DNA of 64,000 bases from Advenella sp. FME57. Lineage in GTDB: Bacteria; Pseudomonadota; Gammaproteobacteria; Burkholderiales; Burkholderiaceae_B. The translations under genes and the position numbers were made by a program. Location: positions 62,001 to 126,000 of the forward strand of contig NZ_JABUXU010000012.1 in assembly GCF_014897675.1 (NCBI RefSeq), read 5' to 3'. Positions 35,250 through 44,270 of the stretch are shown in pieces (position 1 is the first letter of the stretch; the number at the start of each line of letters is the position of its first letter). The notes below the pieces were generated by a model. It searched no databases, had not been told where the DNA came from, and saw nothing but the letters and a program-made list of their open reading frames with translations.

Positions 35250-36125
35250 ATGAGAATCGAACCAAAAGACGCCAGCCTGGGTGCGACGATTTACGGAATT
35301 GATTTATCAATGCCGCTAAGCGCCGATAATTACAAGGCAATTGAACAGGCGCTGGGGCGGTATGGTGTTATCAGTTTTCCCGAGCAGGAACTGACTGCCG
35401 GCCAATTGCGGGATTTTTCGGAGAACTTCGGCAAGCTGGAGGTCAATGTGGCCAATCTGTTCCATGACGAGCAGTATCCGGAAGTGATGATTCTGTCGAA
35501 CATGAAAGAAAATGGCAAGCCGATCGGGCTAAGCGATGCCGGACAGGACTGGCATACCGATATGTCCTATAGCAAAACTATCGCGTTTAGCAATGTATTG
35601 TATGGCATCCGTATCCCCTTTCGTGACGGAAAATCGCTCGGTAACACGGCCTTTTGCAATATGCACGCGGCGTATGACGGTCTGACTGAAGAACTGAAAG
35701 AAGAGCTCGACGGCATGACCATTACACATGACTTTAATAAATTCTGGGACATGATGCGCCGGGAGAAGGGCAGTACACGCCCACCACTGACCGAGGAGCA
35801 GCGTAAGCGCAAGCCTCCCGTATCGCATCCTGTTTTTCTTACGCACCCGATTACCGGTCGCAAGGTGTTGTATGCCAACCCGGGTTATTCCATGCGTATC
35901 AATGAGTTATCCGAAGCACGCAGTGACGAGGTTCTGCAATTTCTATTCGAACACCAGGTACAGGAAAAATACTGCTACCGCCATCAATGGGCCCAGGGCG
36001 ATGTGCTGATGTGGGACAACATGGGCACGATCCATAACGCGGTCGCAGACTATGGGCCGGATGAGCATCGTTTGATCAAGCGCTGTCAGGTTATGGCCGA
36101 TAAATATTTTCCAGAGCAGTACTGA
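35250..36125 (+). CDS. TauD/TfdA-family dioxygenase
   Basis: A 291-residue Fe(II)/2-oxoglutarate dioxygenase with the HxD motif in WHTDMSYS, the distal His in TIHNAVADY and the 2-oxoglutarate Arg in RLIKRCQV. It is distinct from the TfdA-like enzyme at 28780. It lies 21 bases after the maleylacetate-reductase-like gene. The substrate is unknown; enzymes of this group hydroxylate next to ether, sulfonate or carboxylate groups. Confidence 0.88.
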   Translation: MRIEPKDASLGATIYGIDLSMPLSADNYKAIEQALGRYGVISFPEQELTAGQLRDFSENFGKLEVNVANLFHDEQYPEVMILSNMKENGKPIGLSDAGQDWHTDMSYSKTIAFSNVLYGIRIPFRDGKSLGNTAFCNMHAAYDGLTEELKEELDGMTITHDFNKFWDMMRREKGSTRPPLTEEQRKRKPPVSHPVFLTHPITGRKVLYANPGYSMRINELSEARSDEVLQFLFEHQVQEKYCYRHQWAQGDVLMWDNMGTIHNAVADYGPDEHRLIKRCQVMADKYFPEQY

Positions 36126-36187
36126 CACTGAGCCGATTCGCGCAGGTGTCACTGCGCAAATAACACAAATCCAATTGGAGACTAACT

Positions 36188-37165
36188 ATGAAGCTGATCA
36201 AAAATCTGGCCATCGCCGCTGCAGCGATGGCATGTTTTGTGACGGGCGCAGCTGCGGCTGCAGACTATCCTGACCGGCCGATCCGCATGGTGCTCGGATA
36301 CTCTGCGGGCGGCCCGACCGATGTCGTTGCCCGTGTGGTTGCCAAGCACATGAGTGAAACGCTGGGCCAGCCTGTGGTCGTGGAAAACAAGCCCGGCGCC
36401 AGCGCACATATCGCAGCCAATGATATTATCAATTCAGCCCCTGACGGCTACAAGGTGCTGGTGACCTCGCTGACCTTGAATGTGAATCCGCTGCTGTATC
36501 CGGATCGTTACAACTATGAGCCGACCGAGGTTTTTGAGCCCGTTAGCAACTTTGTGACGCTTCCCATGGTTGTCGTCACGAATTATAAATCGCCGTATAA
36601 GGATATGCAGAGCCTGATTGCGGATGCCAAAGCGAACCCGGGCAAGCTGACTTTCGGGTCATCGGGCTTCGGCGGATCGGCCCATCTGACGGCTGAAATG
36701 CTTGCGGCGCAGGCGGGCCTGGACATGGTTCATGTACCCTTCAAAGGGAACGGCCCGGCGTTGCAGGAGATGATTGCCGGTCGTATTTCCTTTATGTTTT
36801 ACCCAAGCGTTGGCATTGCCGATTATGTTGCGGACAAACGTCTGCGCATTCTCGCTGTGGGGACAAGGCAGGCGCATCCGGACTTTCCTGGCGTGCCGAC
36901 CCTGGAAAGCATGGGACTGACCGGTTTTGAAGAAGCCGCTTCCTTTATTGGCATGTTGGCGCCGGCAGGCACGCCCAAGCCGATTGTGGCCAAGCTGAAT
37001 CAGGCTGCCGTAGCGGCTCTCGACAAGCCGGAGGTGCAGGCACAGCTCAAGCAACTGGGTGCGCAAATCGTCGGCGATTCGCCCGAGGAATTTCGTCAGT
37101 TCCTGATTACTGACAAGGCACGCTGGCAGTCGGTGATCAAGAACGGCAATGTAAAGCCCGAATGA
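36188..37165 (+). CDS. Bug/TctC-family periplasmic solute-binding protein
   Basis: A 325-residue secreted protein with signal peptide (cleavage near AAAAADYP) and the family motifs DYPDRPIRMVLGYSAGGPTD and LTFGSSGFGGSAHLTAEML. It is embedded in the catabolic operon and probably captures its carboxylated substrate. Membrane partners are absent. It resembles the Bug protein at 5880 in fold only. Confidence 0.9.
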   Translation: MKLIKNLAIAAAAMACFVTGAAAAADYPDRPIRMVLGYSAGGPTDVVARVVAKHMSETLGQPVVVENKPGASAHIAANDIINSAPDGYKVLVTSLTLNVNPLLYPDRYNYEPTEVFEPVSNFVTLPMVVVTNYKSPYKDMQSLIADAKANPGKLTFGSSGFGGSAHLTAEMLAAQAGLDMVHVPFKGNGPALQEMIAGRISFMFYPSVGIADYVADKRLRILAVGTRQAHPDFPGVPTLESMGLTGFEEAASFIGMLAPAGTPKPIVAKLNQAAVAALDKPEVQAQLKQLGAQIVGDSPEEFRQFLITDKARWQSVIKNGNVKPE

Positions 37166-37176
37166 GGATAGAGACA

Positions 37177-38364
37177 ATGAGCCGGTCCACCGTGAACGAC
37201 TGTTATTGCATCGCGCGTCTGCGGGACATGGCCCGGGCCAGGCTGCCGCGCGGGGTGTTTGATTTTTATGACGGCGGCGCCGAGGACGAAATCACCCTCA
37301 ATGACAATTGTGCTGCCTTTAGCCGGGTGCGATTGTTGCCTCGGGTGTTGCGCAACGTCTCCCAGGTGGATCTGGCAGCACAGTTATTCGGACGTCGCAT
37401 GGGGTTACCCATGGCCATCGCGCCGACAGGCGCCGTGGGGTTTGGCTGGCGTGGCGGCGATATTGCCTTGGCACAGGCCGCAGCCAAGCACGACATACCG
37501 TATACGCTTTCAACGTCGGCCACGGCGTCGATCGAGCAAATTGCCGACCAGGCGCCAGGCCGGTTATGGTTCCAGGCTTATATCCTTCAAGACAAGGAGC
37601 GTCTGAATGCCTTAATCGGTCGCGCCGCTGCAGCTGGCTATGAGGCGCTGGTCATCACGGTAGATCTGCCGGTGGGCGGCAAGCGGGAAAGAGACTTGCT
37701 CAACGGGCTGAGTTTTCCCATGAAGCTGGGGTACCGCAACATCGGACAATTTGTCAGAAAACCGTGGTGGTCGCTTAATATGTTGCTGCAAAAGCCGCCC
37801 GTGATGCCAAGCCTGCAGGGATTGGCATCACGGCAGGCGGACCGAACCAGGATGCAGGGCGTCGCCGGTATGAACTATGATCCGGCGTTTGATCTGGCAG
37901 CGTTACGTGCCCTGCGCGATCGCTGGCCTGGCAAGCTGATCGTCAAAGGGGTGGTCAATCCGCTGGATGTCTCGTCAATACTTGATGTCGGCGTGGATGC
38001 GCTGGTCGTTTCCAACCATGGCGGGCGGCAACTGGACACGGGCCTGGCCACGCTGGATGCCTTGCCCGGCATTGTGCAGGCCGTAAATCGTCGTGTGCCC
38101 GTGTTGCTCGACGGCGGTATCCGCCGGGGCAGTGATGTATTCAAGGCATTGGCCCTGGGCGCATCCGGTGTGCTGTCTGGTCGTGCGACTCTGTTTGGCG
38201 TACTGGGTGGGGGGTACGATGGAGTAGACCGCGCCTTAACGATACTGACTGATGAATTGAGACGAACGATGCAGCTTTGCGGCACGCCCAGCCTGGCTGA
38301 TATCGACGCTTCGGTATTGGCGCAATCGTCTTTAAACCACGGCAACGGAGATCTGCTGATATGA
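37177..38364 (+). CDS. FMN-dependent alpha-hydroxy-acid oxidase/dehydrogenase
   Basis: A 395-residue enzyme of the lactate/mandelate/glycolate oxidase family. It has FDFYDGGAEDEITL near the N-terminus, the FMN site MAIAPTGAVGFGW, and the catalytic His and Arg in VVSNHGGRQLD. It oxidises 2-hydroxy acids to 2-oxo acids. AGGATAGAG precedes the ATG at 37177, which is favoured over 37162. The stop overlaps the next gene (ATGA). Its presence suggests that a hydroxy acid is formed in the pathway. Confidence 0.88.
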   Translation: MSRSTVNDCYCIARLRDMARARLPRGVFDFYDGGAEDEITLNDNCAAFSRVRLLPRVLRNVSQVDLAAQLFGRRMGLPMAIAPTGAVGFGWRGGDIALAQAAAKHDIPYTLSTSATASIEQIADQAPGRLWFQAYILQDKERLNALIGRAAAAGYEALVITVDLPVGGKRERDLLNGLSFPMKLGYRNIGQFVRKPWWSLNMLLQKPPVMPSLQGLASRQADRTRMQGVAGMNYDPAFDLAALRALRDRWPGKLIVKGVVNPLDVSSILDVGVDALVVSNHGGRQLDTGLATLDALPGIVQAVNRRVPVLLDGGIRRGSDVFKALALGASGVLSGRATLFGVLGGGYDGVDRALTILTDELRRTMQLCGTPSLADIDASVLAQSSLNHGNGDLLI

Positions 38365-38780
38365 ATGTCGCGATGAAGCAGTGTGAGAACCAGGTGTTGC
38401 TTTTTTTCCGCCATCTGGATGAGCGCCGGTACGATGCGTTGGCGGCGCTGCTTGCGCCCGATGCAATATGGCGCCGTCAGGGCAAAGTATTGAAAGGGCC
38501 GCAGCAAGTGCAGCAGGCATTGCAGCAGCGGTCTGCGACCATGAGAATCGCCCATATTATTACGAATCTGGTATTCGATGAATGCGAAACGCAAAATTGC
38601 ACCATCCGGGCCTATATGCTGGTTGTCCGGCATGAACCGGGCGAGCACGGGGCGGGGCCTTGTCCCTTGCGCGGGATTGAGTCCATCCGTAACGTTCTTG
38701 TTCAAATGAAACGAATCGACAATAGCTGGCTGATTGCGGAATTGACCGCCGAAGACACACTTTTTGCGGCGAACGCGTAA
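38361..38780 (+). CDS. SnoaL-like (NTF2-fold) protein
   Basis: A 139-residue protein of the SnoaL/NTF2-like fold, with LLFFRHLDERRYDALAALLAP and IWRRQGKVLKGPQQVQQAL. The family includes cyclases, isomerases and small dioxygenase-like subunits, so the reaction cannot be told. It overlaps the hydroxy-acid oxidase gene by four bases and lies 12 bases before the FAH-like gene. Confidence 0.8.
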   Translation: MNVAMKQCENQVLLFFRHLDERRYDALAALLAPDAIWRRQGKVLKGPQQVQQALQQRSATMRIAHIITNLVFDECETQNCTIRAYMLVVRHEPGEHGAGPCPLRGIESIRNVLVQMKRIDNSWLIAELTAEDTLFAANA

Positions 38781-38792
38781 GGGGAAAAAACG

Positions 38793-39563
38793 ATGAGATG
38801 GCTTAGATATAGTCTTGAGGGCAAATCCGGCTACGGGATATTGAGCGATGAGGACATCGTCACGGCGGTCAGGGGAGACCCGCTGAGCAATTATGAAACC
38901 ACCGCTACAAGACTGAAACTGCAGGACGTGAGCATTGAAGTGCCTATTGTCCCGCCCACGTTCTACTGCGTGGGGCTCAATTACGTCAAGCATATCAGCA
39001 CGGAAGGATTAACGATTCCAAAAAAACCGGATGTGGGCTACCGGGCAAACAACGCCCTGGTTGCGCACGGTCAGGATGTGATCATGCCGGCAGACGCCAC
39101 GCGCGTCCATTACGAAGGCGAACTGGTGGTTGTGATTGGCAGCAAAGTGCGCAACATCGCCGTGGACGAAGTAAAAAGATGCATTCTGGGCTATACCATT
39201 GGCAATGACGTGAGCGAACGCAATTGGCAGGCGTCGGATCGCACTTTCTGGCGTGCAAAAAATTCGGACACTTTCAAGCCGATGGGGCCGTGGATCAGTA
39301 CCGAGGCCGATCTGGCAGCCATGCAAACGGTCGTATCGGTCAACGGCGTGGAAAGCACCCGCTTTGACACAGCGGACATGCTTTTTGGCATTGAAGAATT
39401 TATCAGCACAATGAGCCGGTATCTGACGCTGTATCCTGGCGATATGGTGTGGATGGGCACCGACGGTCACTCTCCGAACCTGCAGCCCGGCGACCGTGTG
39501 GATGTGAGTCTGACCGGGCTGGGCACGCTGAGCAATCGGTTCGTGAAAGCGGCGCTGACATGA
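38793..39563 (+). CDS. Fumarylacetoacetate hydrolase family protein
   Basis: A 256-residue FAH-fold enzyme with metal ligands in VHYEGELVVVIG and IGNDVSERNWQ and the motif CVGLNYVKHI. FAH-like enzymes hydrolyse or decarboxylate 2,4-dioxo acids and often finish aromatic meta-cleavage. Together with the maleylacetate-reductase-like gene this points to degradation of an aromatic or related ring compound. It overlaps the next gene by ATGA. Confidence 0.88.
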   Translation: MRWLRYSLEGKSGYGILSDEDIVTAVRGDPLSNYETTATRLKLQDVSIEVPIVPPTFYCVGLNYVKHISTEGLTIPKKPDVGYRANNALVAHGQDVIMPADATRVHYEGELVVVIGSKVRNIAVDEVKRCILGYTIGNDVSERNWQASDRTFWRAKNSDTFKPMGPWISTEADLAAMQTVVSVNGVESTRFDTADMLFGIEEFISTMSRYLTLYPGDMVWMGTDGHSPNLQPGDRVDVSLTGLGTLSNRFVKAALT

Positions 39564-40552
39564 TGCTGGCGGCGTGGTATACGGCAAACGGCCCTGCCGA
39601 GCAGGTGCTGCAGGTGGGCCAACAGCCTGTTCCAGAGGCAGGTACCGTCCAGGTACGGGTGCGGCTTGCCTGTTCGGGCGTCAATCCATCAGATGTCAAG
39701 TCCAGGTCTGGTGCACGTGCGGTGCGCTGGAACTTGATTATTCCGCACAGTGATGGCGCGGGCACGATCGACCAGACCGGCGAGGGCGTGCAGGCCGGTA
39801 GAGTCGGCGAACGGGTCTGGCTATGGAACGCACAATACAACCGCCCGCATGGAACTGCTGCCCAGTATATAGTTCTGCCTGCGCAGCAGGCGGTCGTATT
39901 GCCCGACAATGTGTCGTTTGAAGCCGGGGCCTGCCTAGGCATTCCGGCATTGACCGCTTATCGTGCTGTGGAGCTTGCCCAGCTGGAAGCCGGGCAGACG
40001 GTATTGATTATTGGCGGTGCCTCTGGTGTAGGTTACTATGCTGCGCAAATAGCCCGGGCCCGGGGCGCTCGCGTGCTCACTACCGTTGGCTCGCAGACCA
40101 AGGCGGCATTTTTGCGGGAAAGGGGAATCGACGAGTCGATCCTGTATAAAGAAGAACCGGTTGCTGAACGCGTGCTGGCAATGACAGGCGAAAAGGGCGT
40201 CAATGCCATTATTGACATGGATTTGTCGACAACCATCGCGTTGGTGGAGCAGGGGGCGCTGGCGCCACATGGCAGGTTTGTCTGCTATGGTTCCAACGAG
40301 CGCGGCACAGTACCGCTCAATTATGGTGCGTGGCTGCCGCGATCATTGTCGCTGCACTTTTTTCTGGTGTATGAGTTGACGCAAGCGCAGCGAACGCGGG
40401 CAATCGATGGCATCCAGGCTCTGTTGCGTGATGGCCAGCTGCAACACAATATTGGTCCGGTCTATGATTTGACTAAGATTGTATCGGCTCACCAGACAGT
40501 AGAGGGCGGTACGTCGTTCGGGAATGTGATAGTGAATTGTGCCGGCAGATAG
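39560..40552 (+). CDS. Zinc-independent NADPH:quinone reductase-like oxidoreductase
   Basis: A 330-residue medium-chain reductase with the nucleotide motif GGASGVGYYAAQIARARGA and no structural or catalytic zinc cysteines, typical of the quinone-reductase subfamily. The start at 39560 overlaps the FAH-like stop (ATGA); the longer frame from 39449 is not used. It is the last gene of the operon. Its role could be reduction of a quinone or enone intermediate. Confidence 0.88.
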   Translation: MMLAAWYTANGPAEQVLQVGQQPVPEAGTVQVRVRLACSGVNPSDVKSRSGARAVRWNLIIPHSDGAGTIDQTGEGVQAGRVGERVWLWNAQYNRPHGTAAQYIVLPAQQAVVLPDNVSFEAGACLGIPALTAYRAVELAQLEAGQTVLIIGGASGVGYYAAQIARARGARVLTTVGSQTKAAFLRERGIDESILYKEEPVAERVLAMTGEKGVNAIIDMDLSTTIALVEQGALAPHGRFVCYGSNERGTVPLNYGAWLPRSLSLHFFLVYELTQAQRTRAIDGIQALLRDGQLQHNIGPVYDLTKIVSAHQTVEGGTSFGNVIVNCAGR

Positions 40553-40677
40553 CCCGCAGGCTCAACTGACGTGTTAGACAAAGCCCAGGACGCCAACCCG
40601 CCAAGTCATTGACCGGCCGGGCCCGGCGCAAGCTGATACGGGCTTCAGAAGGGAGCCGGGAAACCCGTCGCAGCGAA

Positions 40678-41655
40678 TCAAGCCCTTTTCTGAAAGACGG
40701 TTTTCGGGCTTTTGCCGTAGTAGCGCATAAAGGCAACTGAAAAATTGTTCGGATATTTGTAGCCTACTTGCCACGCCGTCTGCGCCACTTGCTGACCCGA
40801 TTCGAGCAGCGTGTAGGCCTTGCGCATGCGCAATTCCAGCACGACACCCGACGGTGTATTGTTATATAGGTAACGGAAGCCTTCTTTGAGCTTGTTCTCG
40901 TTCATGCCGACCTGCGCTGCCAGGTATTGATTAGTCAATGGCAAGTGTAATTGGTGCGCAATCATGTCCCGGGCCCTTTCCAGACGTTGTACTTCCTCAG
41001 ACGAAAAGGCGCTGTAGCCTTCTGTCTGTATGGGCGCCAATGCCTTAAACTGTTCTGACAGTAAGCTAAGCGCGTGAATATGGAGCTCCAGCTGGTGCGG
41101 GTTGGGTTGCTCGCCGGTAGCTGCCTTCATATACCGATTGATGGCAGCTGCGTGCGCCAGGGTTGCGCTGCTGCTGCCGTAAAAGGCCAGTCGCTGGAAC
41201 GTGCTGTCACCGAGTATTTTGTCGGCTCGCTCATCTCCCACGTATTTGCGCAGCGTGCTTGCACTGATAACGACCCTCAATTGGGATACCGGTTTGCTGC
41301 CTTCGTAACTGCGTTCGCCTCGTAATGCCTGAAAGGATGTGACGGTTGTATGGCCGGCTTTGAACAATACCTCAGGGGTATTGTCGCCGCGATAGACAGA
41401 CTGTCCCTGCAGGCCCACCGTGACAACAATAACCCGGCCCTGATGCGGCCCCAGCGTTTCCTCCACGATCGGCCTGTCCGGATGATAATGCAGACGTCCG
41501 ACCAGAATGCCCGATTCAAGCATGATGGACTCTGTATAGCAATTGCCCAATTCCTGGGGCAATTGCTGCCGGACATGGCTTTCATGTCGTTGCTGTGGTG
41601 CATGCAGCTCATTGGCCGTCAATCTGCACGTATATTTTTCCACACGATTCTCCAT
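40678..41655 (-). CDS. AraC-family regulator, PchR/PdtC-like
   Basis: A 325-residue regulator with a C-terminal AraC double helix-turn-helix (LTNQYLAAQVGMNENKLKEG, QTAWQVGYKYPNNFSVAFMR). The N-terminal part resembles siderophore-sensing regulators such as PchR, which activate synthesis genes when bound to the iron chelate. It is divergent from the thiocarboxylate cluster and shares its Fur-box spacer, so it probably links that cluster to its own product. Confidence 0.88.
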   Translation of the reverse strand: MENRVEKYTCRLTANELHAPQQRHESHVRQQLPQELGNCYTESIMLESGILVGRLHYHPDRPIVEETLGPHQGRVIVVTVGLQGQSVYRGDNTPEVLFKAGHTTVTSFQALRGERSYEGSKPVSQLRVVISASTLRKYVGDERADKILGDSTFQRLAFYGSSSATLAHAAAINRYMKAATGEQPNPHQLELHIHALSLLSEQFKALAPIQTEGYSAFSSEEVQRLERARDMIAHQLHLPLTNQYLAAQVGMNENKLKEGFRYLYNNTPSGVVLELRMRKAYTLLESGQQVAQTAWQVGYKYPNNFSVAFMRYYGKSPKTVFQKRA

Positions 41656-41700
41656 CTATCTTTTTTCATACGAATTGCTCCCGATTTCATAGCAATTAAT

Positions 41701-41717
41701 GAAAATGATTCTCATTC
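41701..41717. promoter_or_regulatory. Fur-box-like site between the AraC gene and the cluster
   Basis: GAAAATGATTCTCATTC lies in the divergent spacer between the AraC regulator and the ThDP gene. Arms of the type ATGA(A/G)AAT are inverted around a central T, matching the Fur consensus well. The position could serve both directions. Confidence 0.7.
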
Positions 41718-41798
41718 CGGATGATACCATTTTTCCTCAGGATTGACGACGCGAAGCTGGATTTTTCAGATTGGCAAGGATCACAGGAGAGAGACGTT

Positions 41799-44270
41799 AT
41801 GGGAAAGAAGCCAGTCGGCACGGTGCAAATCTGCCTGATCAGTCAGGACAGGCAGTTGCAGGAAGATGTCAGGCAGGTAGTGCATGAGATCAATAGTTGG
41901 CTGAACGAGAGTCCGAATGTTGCTGCGTCAGAGCTGCAGGGTGACTGCCGGCCGCTTCAGTGCCAGGCGCAACGCTACTTGCGACAGCAGCAAGGCAAGG
42001 GGGGGCCAAAACAACTGGTTTTGCACTGCTTTGCATCTTTGGAGGCGGCATCGATCGCGCAGAACGACGATACGATTGCGGGCGAATGCGTTTATCTGGA
42101 TTCGCGCGGGCTTGGGTTGGCCGCTAACGAAGATCCGTTTGCGCAATTGTTGTCGGTACGGCCCGGCCTCAGGTTTTCTCCATCTTCTGCGGTGTTGTTC
42201 TGCGCCGAGTCGTGTCTGGCCAAATGGATGCTATTGCTGGGCGGGAACCGCTTGATACGCACTCCGCTTGGGCAGCGGGATCAGCGCTGCGCAGATCTGT
42301 TGCGTCTACTGCTGGATCATCTGGAGCACGCCTATTTCAACCGGCTTTTGGTACGCACCACGCAGCCACAAACGGAACCTGTGGCAGCGGCCAGAGCAGT
42401 CTTTGACTTGATGAGAGCGCGCTGGGGACAGGGCTGGGATTTTCATTTTTTTACCGGCTCCATGGTTGCCGGATTTATTGATTCCATGCATGATCTGGCC
42501 GAAGGCACGGACATCGGTTTATATAGCGGATGTAATGAACATGCGCTGGCCGTGGGCGCAATGGCCGGCTGGCAATTGTACGGACGGGCCTATGTGATTG
42601 CCGTCACATCGGGGATGCTGGATGAAGCCCGGGGGACACTGGACAACCTGCGGCGGACCGGCGCGCCGGGTATCGTTATCTGCGCCGAATCGCCCGAAAC
42701 GGTATGGTATGCGTTCCAGGGCACACTGAACGCGGACAGCAACGGTCATGCCGTCATTGCGGCCAGAGGGTTGTGGTCTGACTTCCTGCGTGAGCCCGGC
42801 GATCTTCAAAGCGGTCTGGCAAATGCCTTTGACGCGCTGGACAATCGCCCCGGGCCCACTTTCGTTTTTGCTTCCCAGTCTGCGCTGGAATCGCGCACGC
42901 CGGTGGTCGTGCCGTTAAAACAGAGGACGCCCGCCCCGTCTGCGATCTCGTCGATAACTGAAGTCAGGCTTCGGGAACGATTGAACCACGCCGTTGCAGT
43001 TCTTAACCACGATCCGGCTCCCATCCTGTGGCAATGCGGAAGACTTAGTCCGACCCAGCGTCAGCGCGTACTATCTATTGCCAGGAAAACCGGCGTGGCA
43101 CTGGCCGATAGCATTGTTGCACCGGGTTCTGTTCCAGCGTGGCAGGACGGTATGCCGGTTGCCAATTACCTTGGTCCGCTTTCTATGTATGGCTTTAGCC
43201 GGCGCATCTACGAATTTCTGGAACATCGCCGTTGTGTGCCATTTGAGGCGCAGACGCAATCGATTGCGTCCAACGGTGATGTCTCGGGCCTCGCGCACTG
43301 CGCGAATGCTCGATCGGCCCGTGAGACGACCGAGACGACGCCGTGGCTGTTTTTCCTTAAGGGCAAGGCCGACCAGTCTGCGACACCTTATTCCGAGGGT
43401 AAATTGCGGCGCAGCTTCAGGATCGCCCAGGTAAACCGCAATCCGGCCCATATTGCGCCCTTTGCCGATCTGGGGCTCCAAATGTGCCTGGATGATTTCC
43501 TGGACTACCTGGAACCGCGCATCGCGCCTGACCCCCTGATTCTTCGGCACCGTCAGTCGCATCTGCAACGGTTGCAGTGCGCAGCAGAAATCATGCCTAG
43601 CGACTGCATTGAAACACTGCCCATGACACCGAATTACTTCTTTCAGCGCCTGGGCCAATTGGTCACGGAACTGATTCGTGACGAAGGCTACCGCTACACC
43701 GGCGTTTATGACGTGGGGCGCTGCAGCCTGTCGGCGCTGCGCAATATTCCTCGCACCGATCCCGGATTCTCGGGCTGGTACGGACGCGCGCTGATGGGCG
43801 ATGGCCTGATGGCGCTGCCCTATCTTGCTGTGCGGAACCAGCGCAATGTGCTTGCGTTTATTGGCGACGGCGCGCGGGCGCTGGTGCCCGATATTGAACA
43901 GCGCCTGGCCATGTGCGCAGCATCGTCGCCGCATGCCGCCGGACGCAACATCAGCCTGTTTTACTTGAACAATGGAGTTCTTTCGATGATTCAGACCTAC
44001 CTGGACAAGCGCTATGCCCTTAACGGCAACCGCCAGGTCAATGTTCCGCAGCCAGGCGCCAGAGCGGGGCTGCATGAGGTGGCCGCGCAGCATTACGTGA
44101 GCTACCACAGCATCAAATCGTTTTGCCCGGAAACTCTGCGCACGGCGTTGATGGCGCGCGGACAGATCAATTTTTTCGACGTTATGTTGAGCCACAATTC
44201 GGACGGCGACGGACTTAGTCTGGTGTCAGAGGAAACCTGGAGCCGTCAGCCGGTGGAGCAATGGACATGA
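41799..44270 (+). CDS. ThDP-dependent enzyme, large and undescribed subtype
   Basis: An 823-residue protein of the thiamine diphosphate family. The PYR-type half (about residues 210-330) has YSGCNEHALAVGAMAGWQLY with the catalytic Glu and is closest in look to sulfopyruvate/phosphonopyruvate decarboxylases. The C-terminal PP half (about 630-790) has the cofactor motif FIGDGARALV followed 32 residues later by YLNNG, slightly longer than the usual spacing. The first 200 residues match no known domain. AGGAGA before the ATG at 41799 is preferred over an upstream ATG at 41721, which would lie only four bases from the Fur box. It may join or decarboxylate the 2-oxo acid that starts the metallophore. 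Confidence 0.7.
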   Translation: MGKKPVGTVQICLISQDRQLQEDVRQVVHEINSWLNESPNVAASELQGDCRPLQCQAQRYLRQQQGKGGPKQLVLHCFASLEAASIAQNDDTIAGECVYLDSRGLGLAANEDPFAQLLSVRPGLRFSPSSAVLFCAESCLAKWMLLLGGNRLIRTPLGQRDQRCADLLRLLLDHLEHAYFNRLLVRTTQPQTEPVAAARAVFDLMRARWGQGWDFHFFTGSMVAGFIDSMHDLAEGTDIGLYSGCNEHALAVGAMAGWQLYGRAYVIAVTSGMLDEARGTLDNLRRTGAPGIVICAESPETVWYAFQGTLNADSNGHAVIAARGLWSDFLREPGDLQSGLANAFDALDNRPGPTFVFASQSALESRTPVVVPLKQRTPAPSAISSITEVRLRERLNHAVAVLNHDPAPILWQCGRLSPTQRQRVLSIARKTGVALADSIVAPGSVPAWQDGMPVANYLGPLSMYGFSRRIYEFLEHRRCVPFEAQTQSIASNGDVSGLAHCANARSARETTETTPWLFFLKGKADQSATPYSEGKLRRSFRIAQVNRNPAHIAPFADLGLQMCLDDFLDYLEPRIAPDPLILRHRQSHLQRLQCAAEIMPSDCIETLPMTPNYFFQRLGQLVTELIRDEGYRYTGVYDVGRCSLSALRNIPRTDPGFSGWYGRALMGDGLMALPYLAVRNQRNVLAFIGDGARALVPDIEQRLAMCAASSPHAAGRNISLFYLNNGVLSMIQTYLDKRYALNGNRQVNVPQPGARAGLHEVAAQHYVSYHSIKSFCPETLRTALMARGQINFFDVMLSHNSDGDGLSLVSEETWSRQPVEQWT

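Noticed and set aside
41721-41798. Upstream ATG at 41721 as the start of the ThDP gene
   Set aside because: It lies four bases after the Fur box, where the promoter should be; 41799 has a strong ribosome-binding site.
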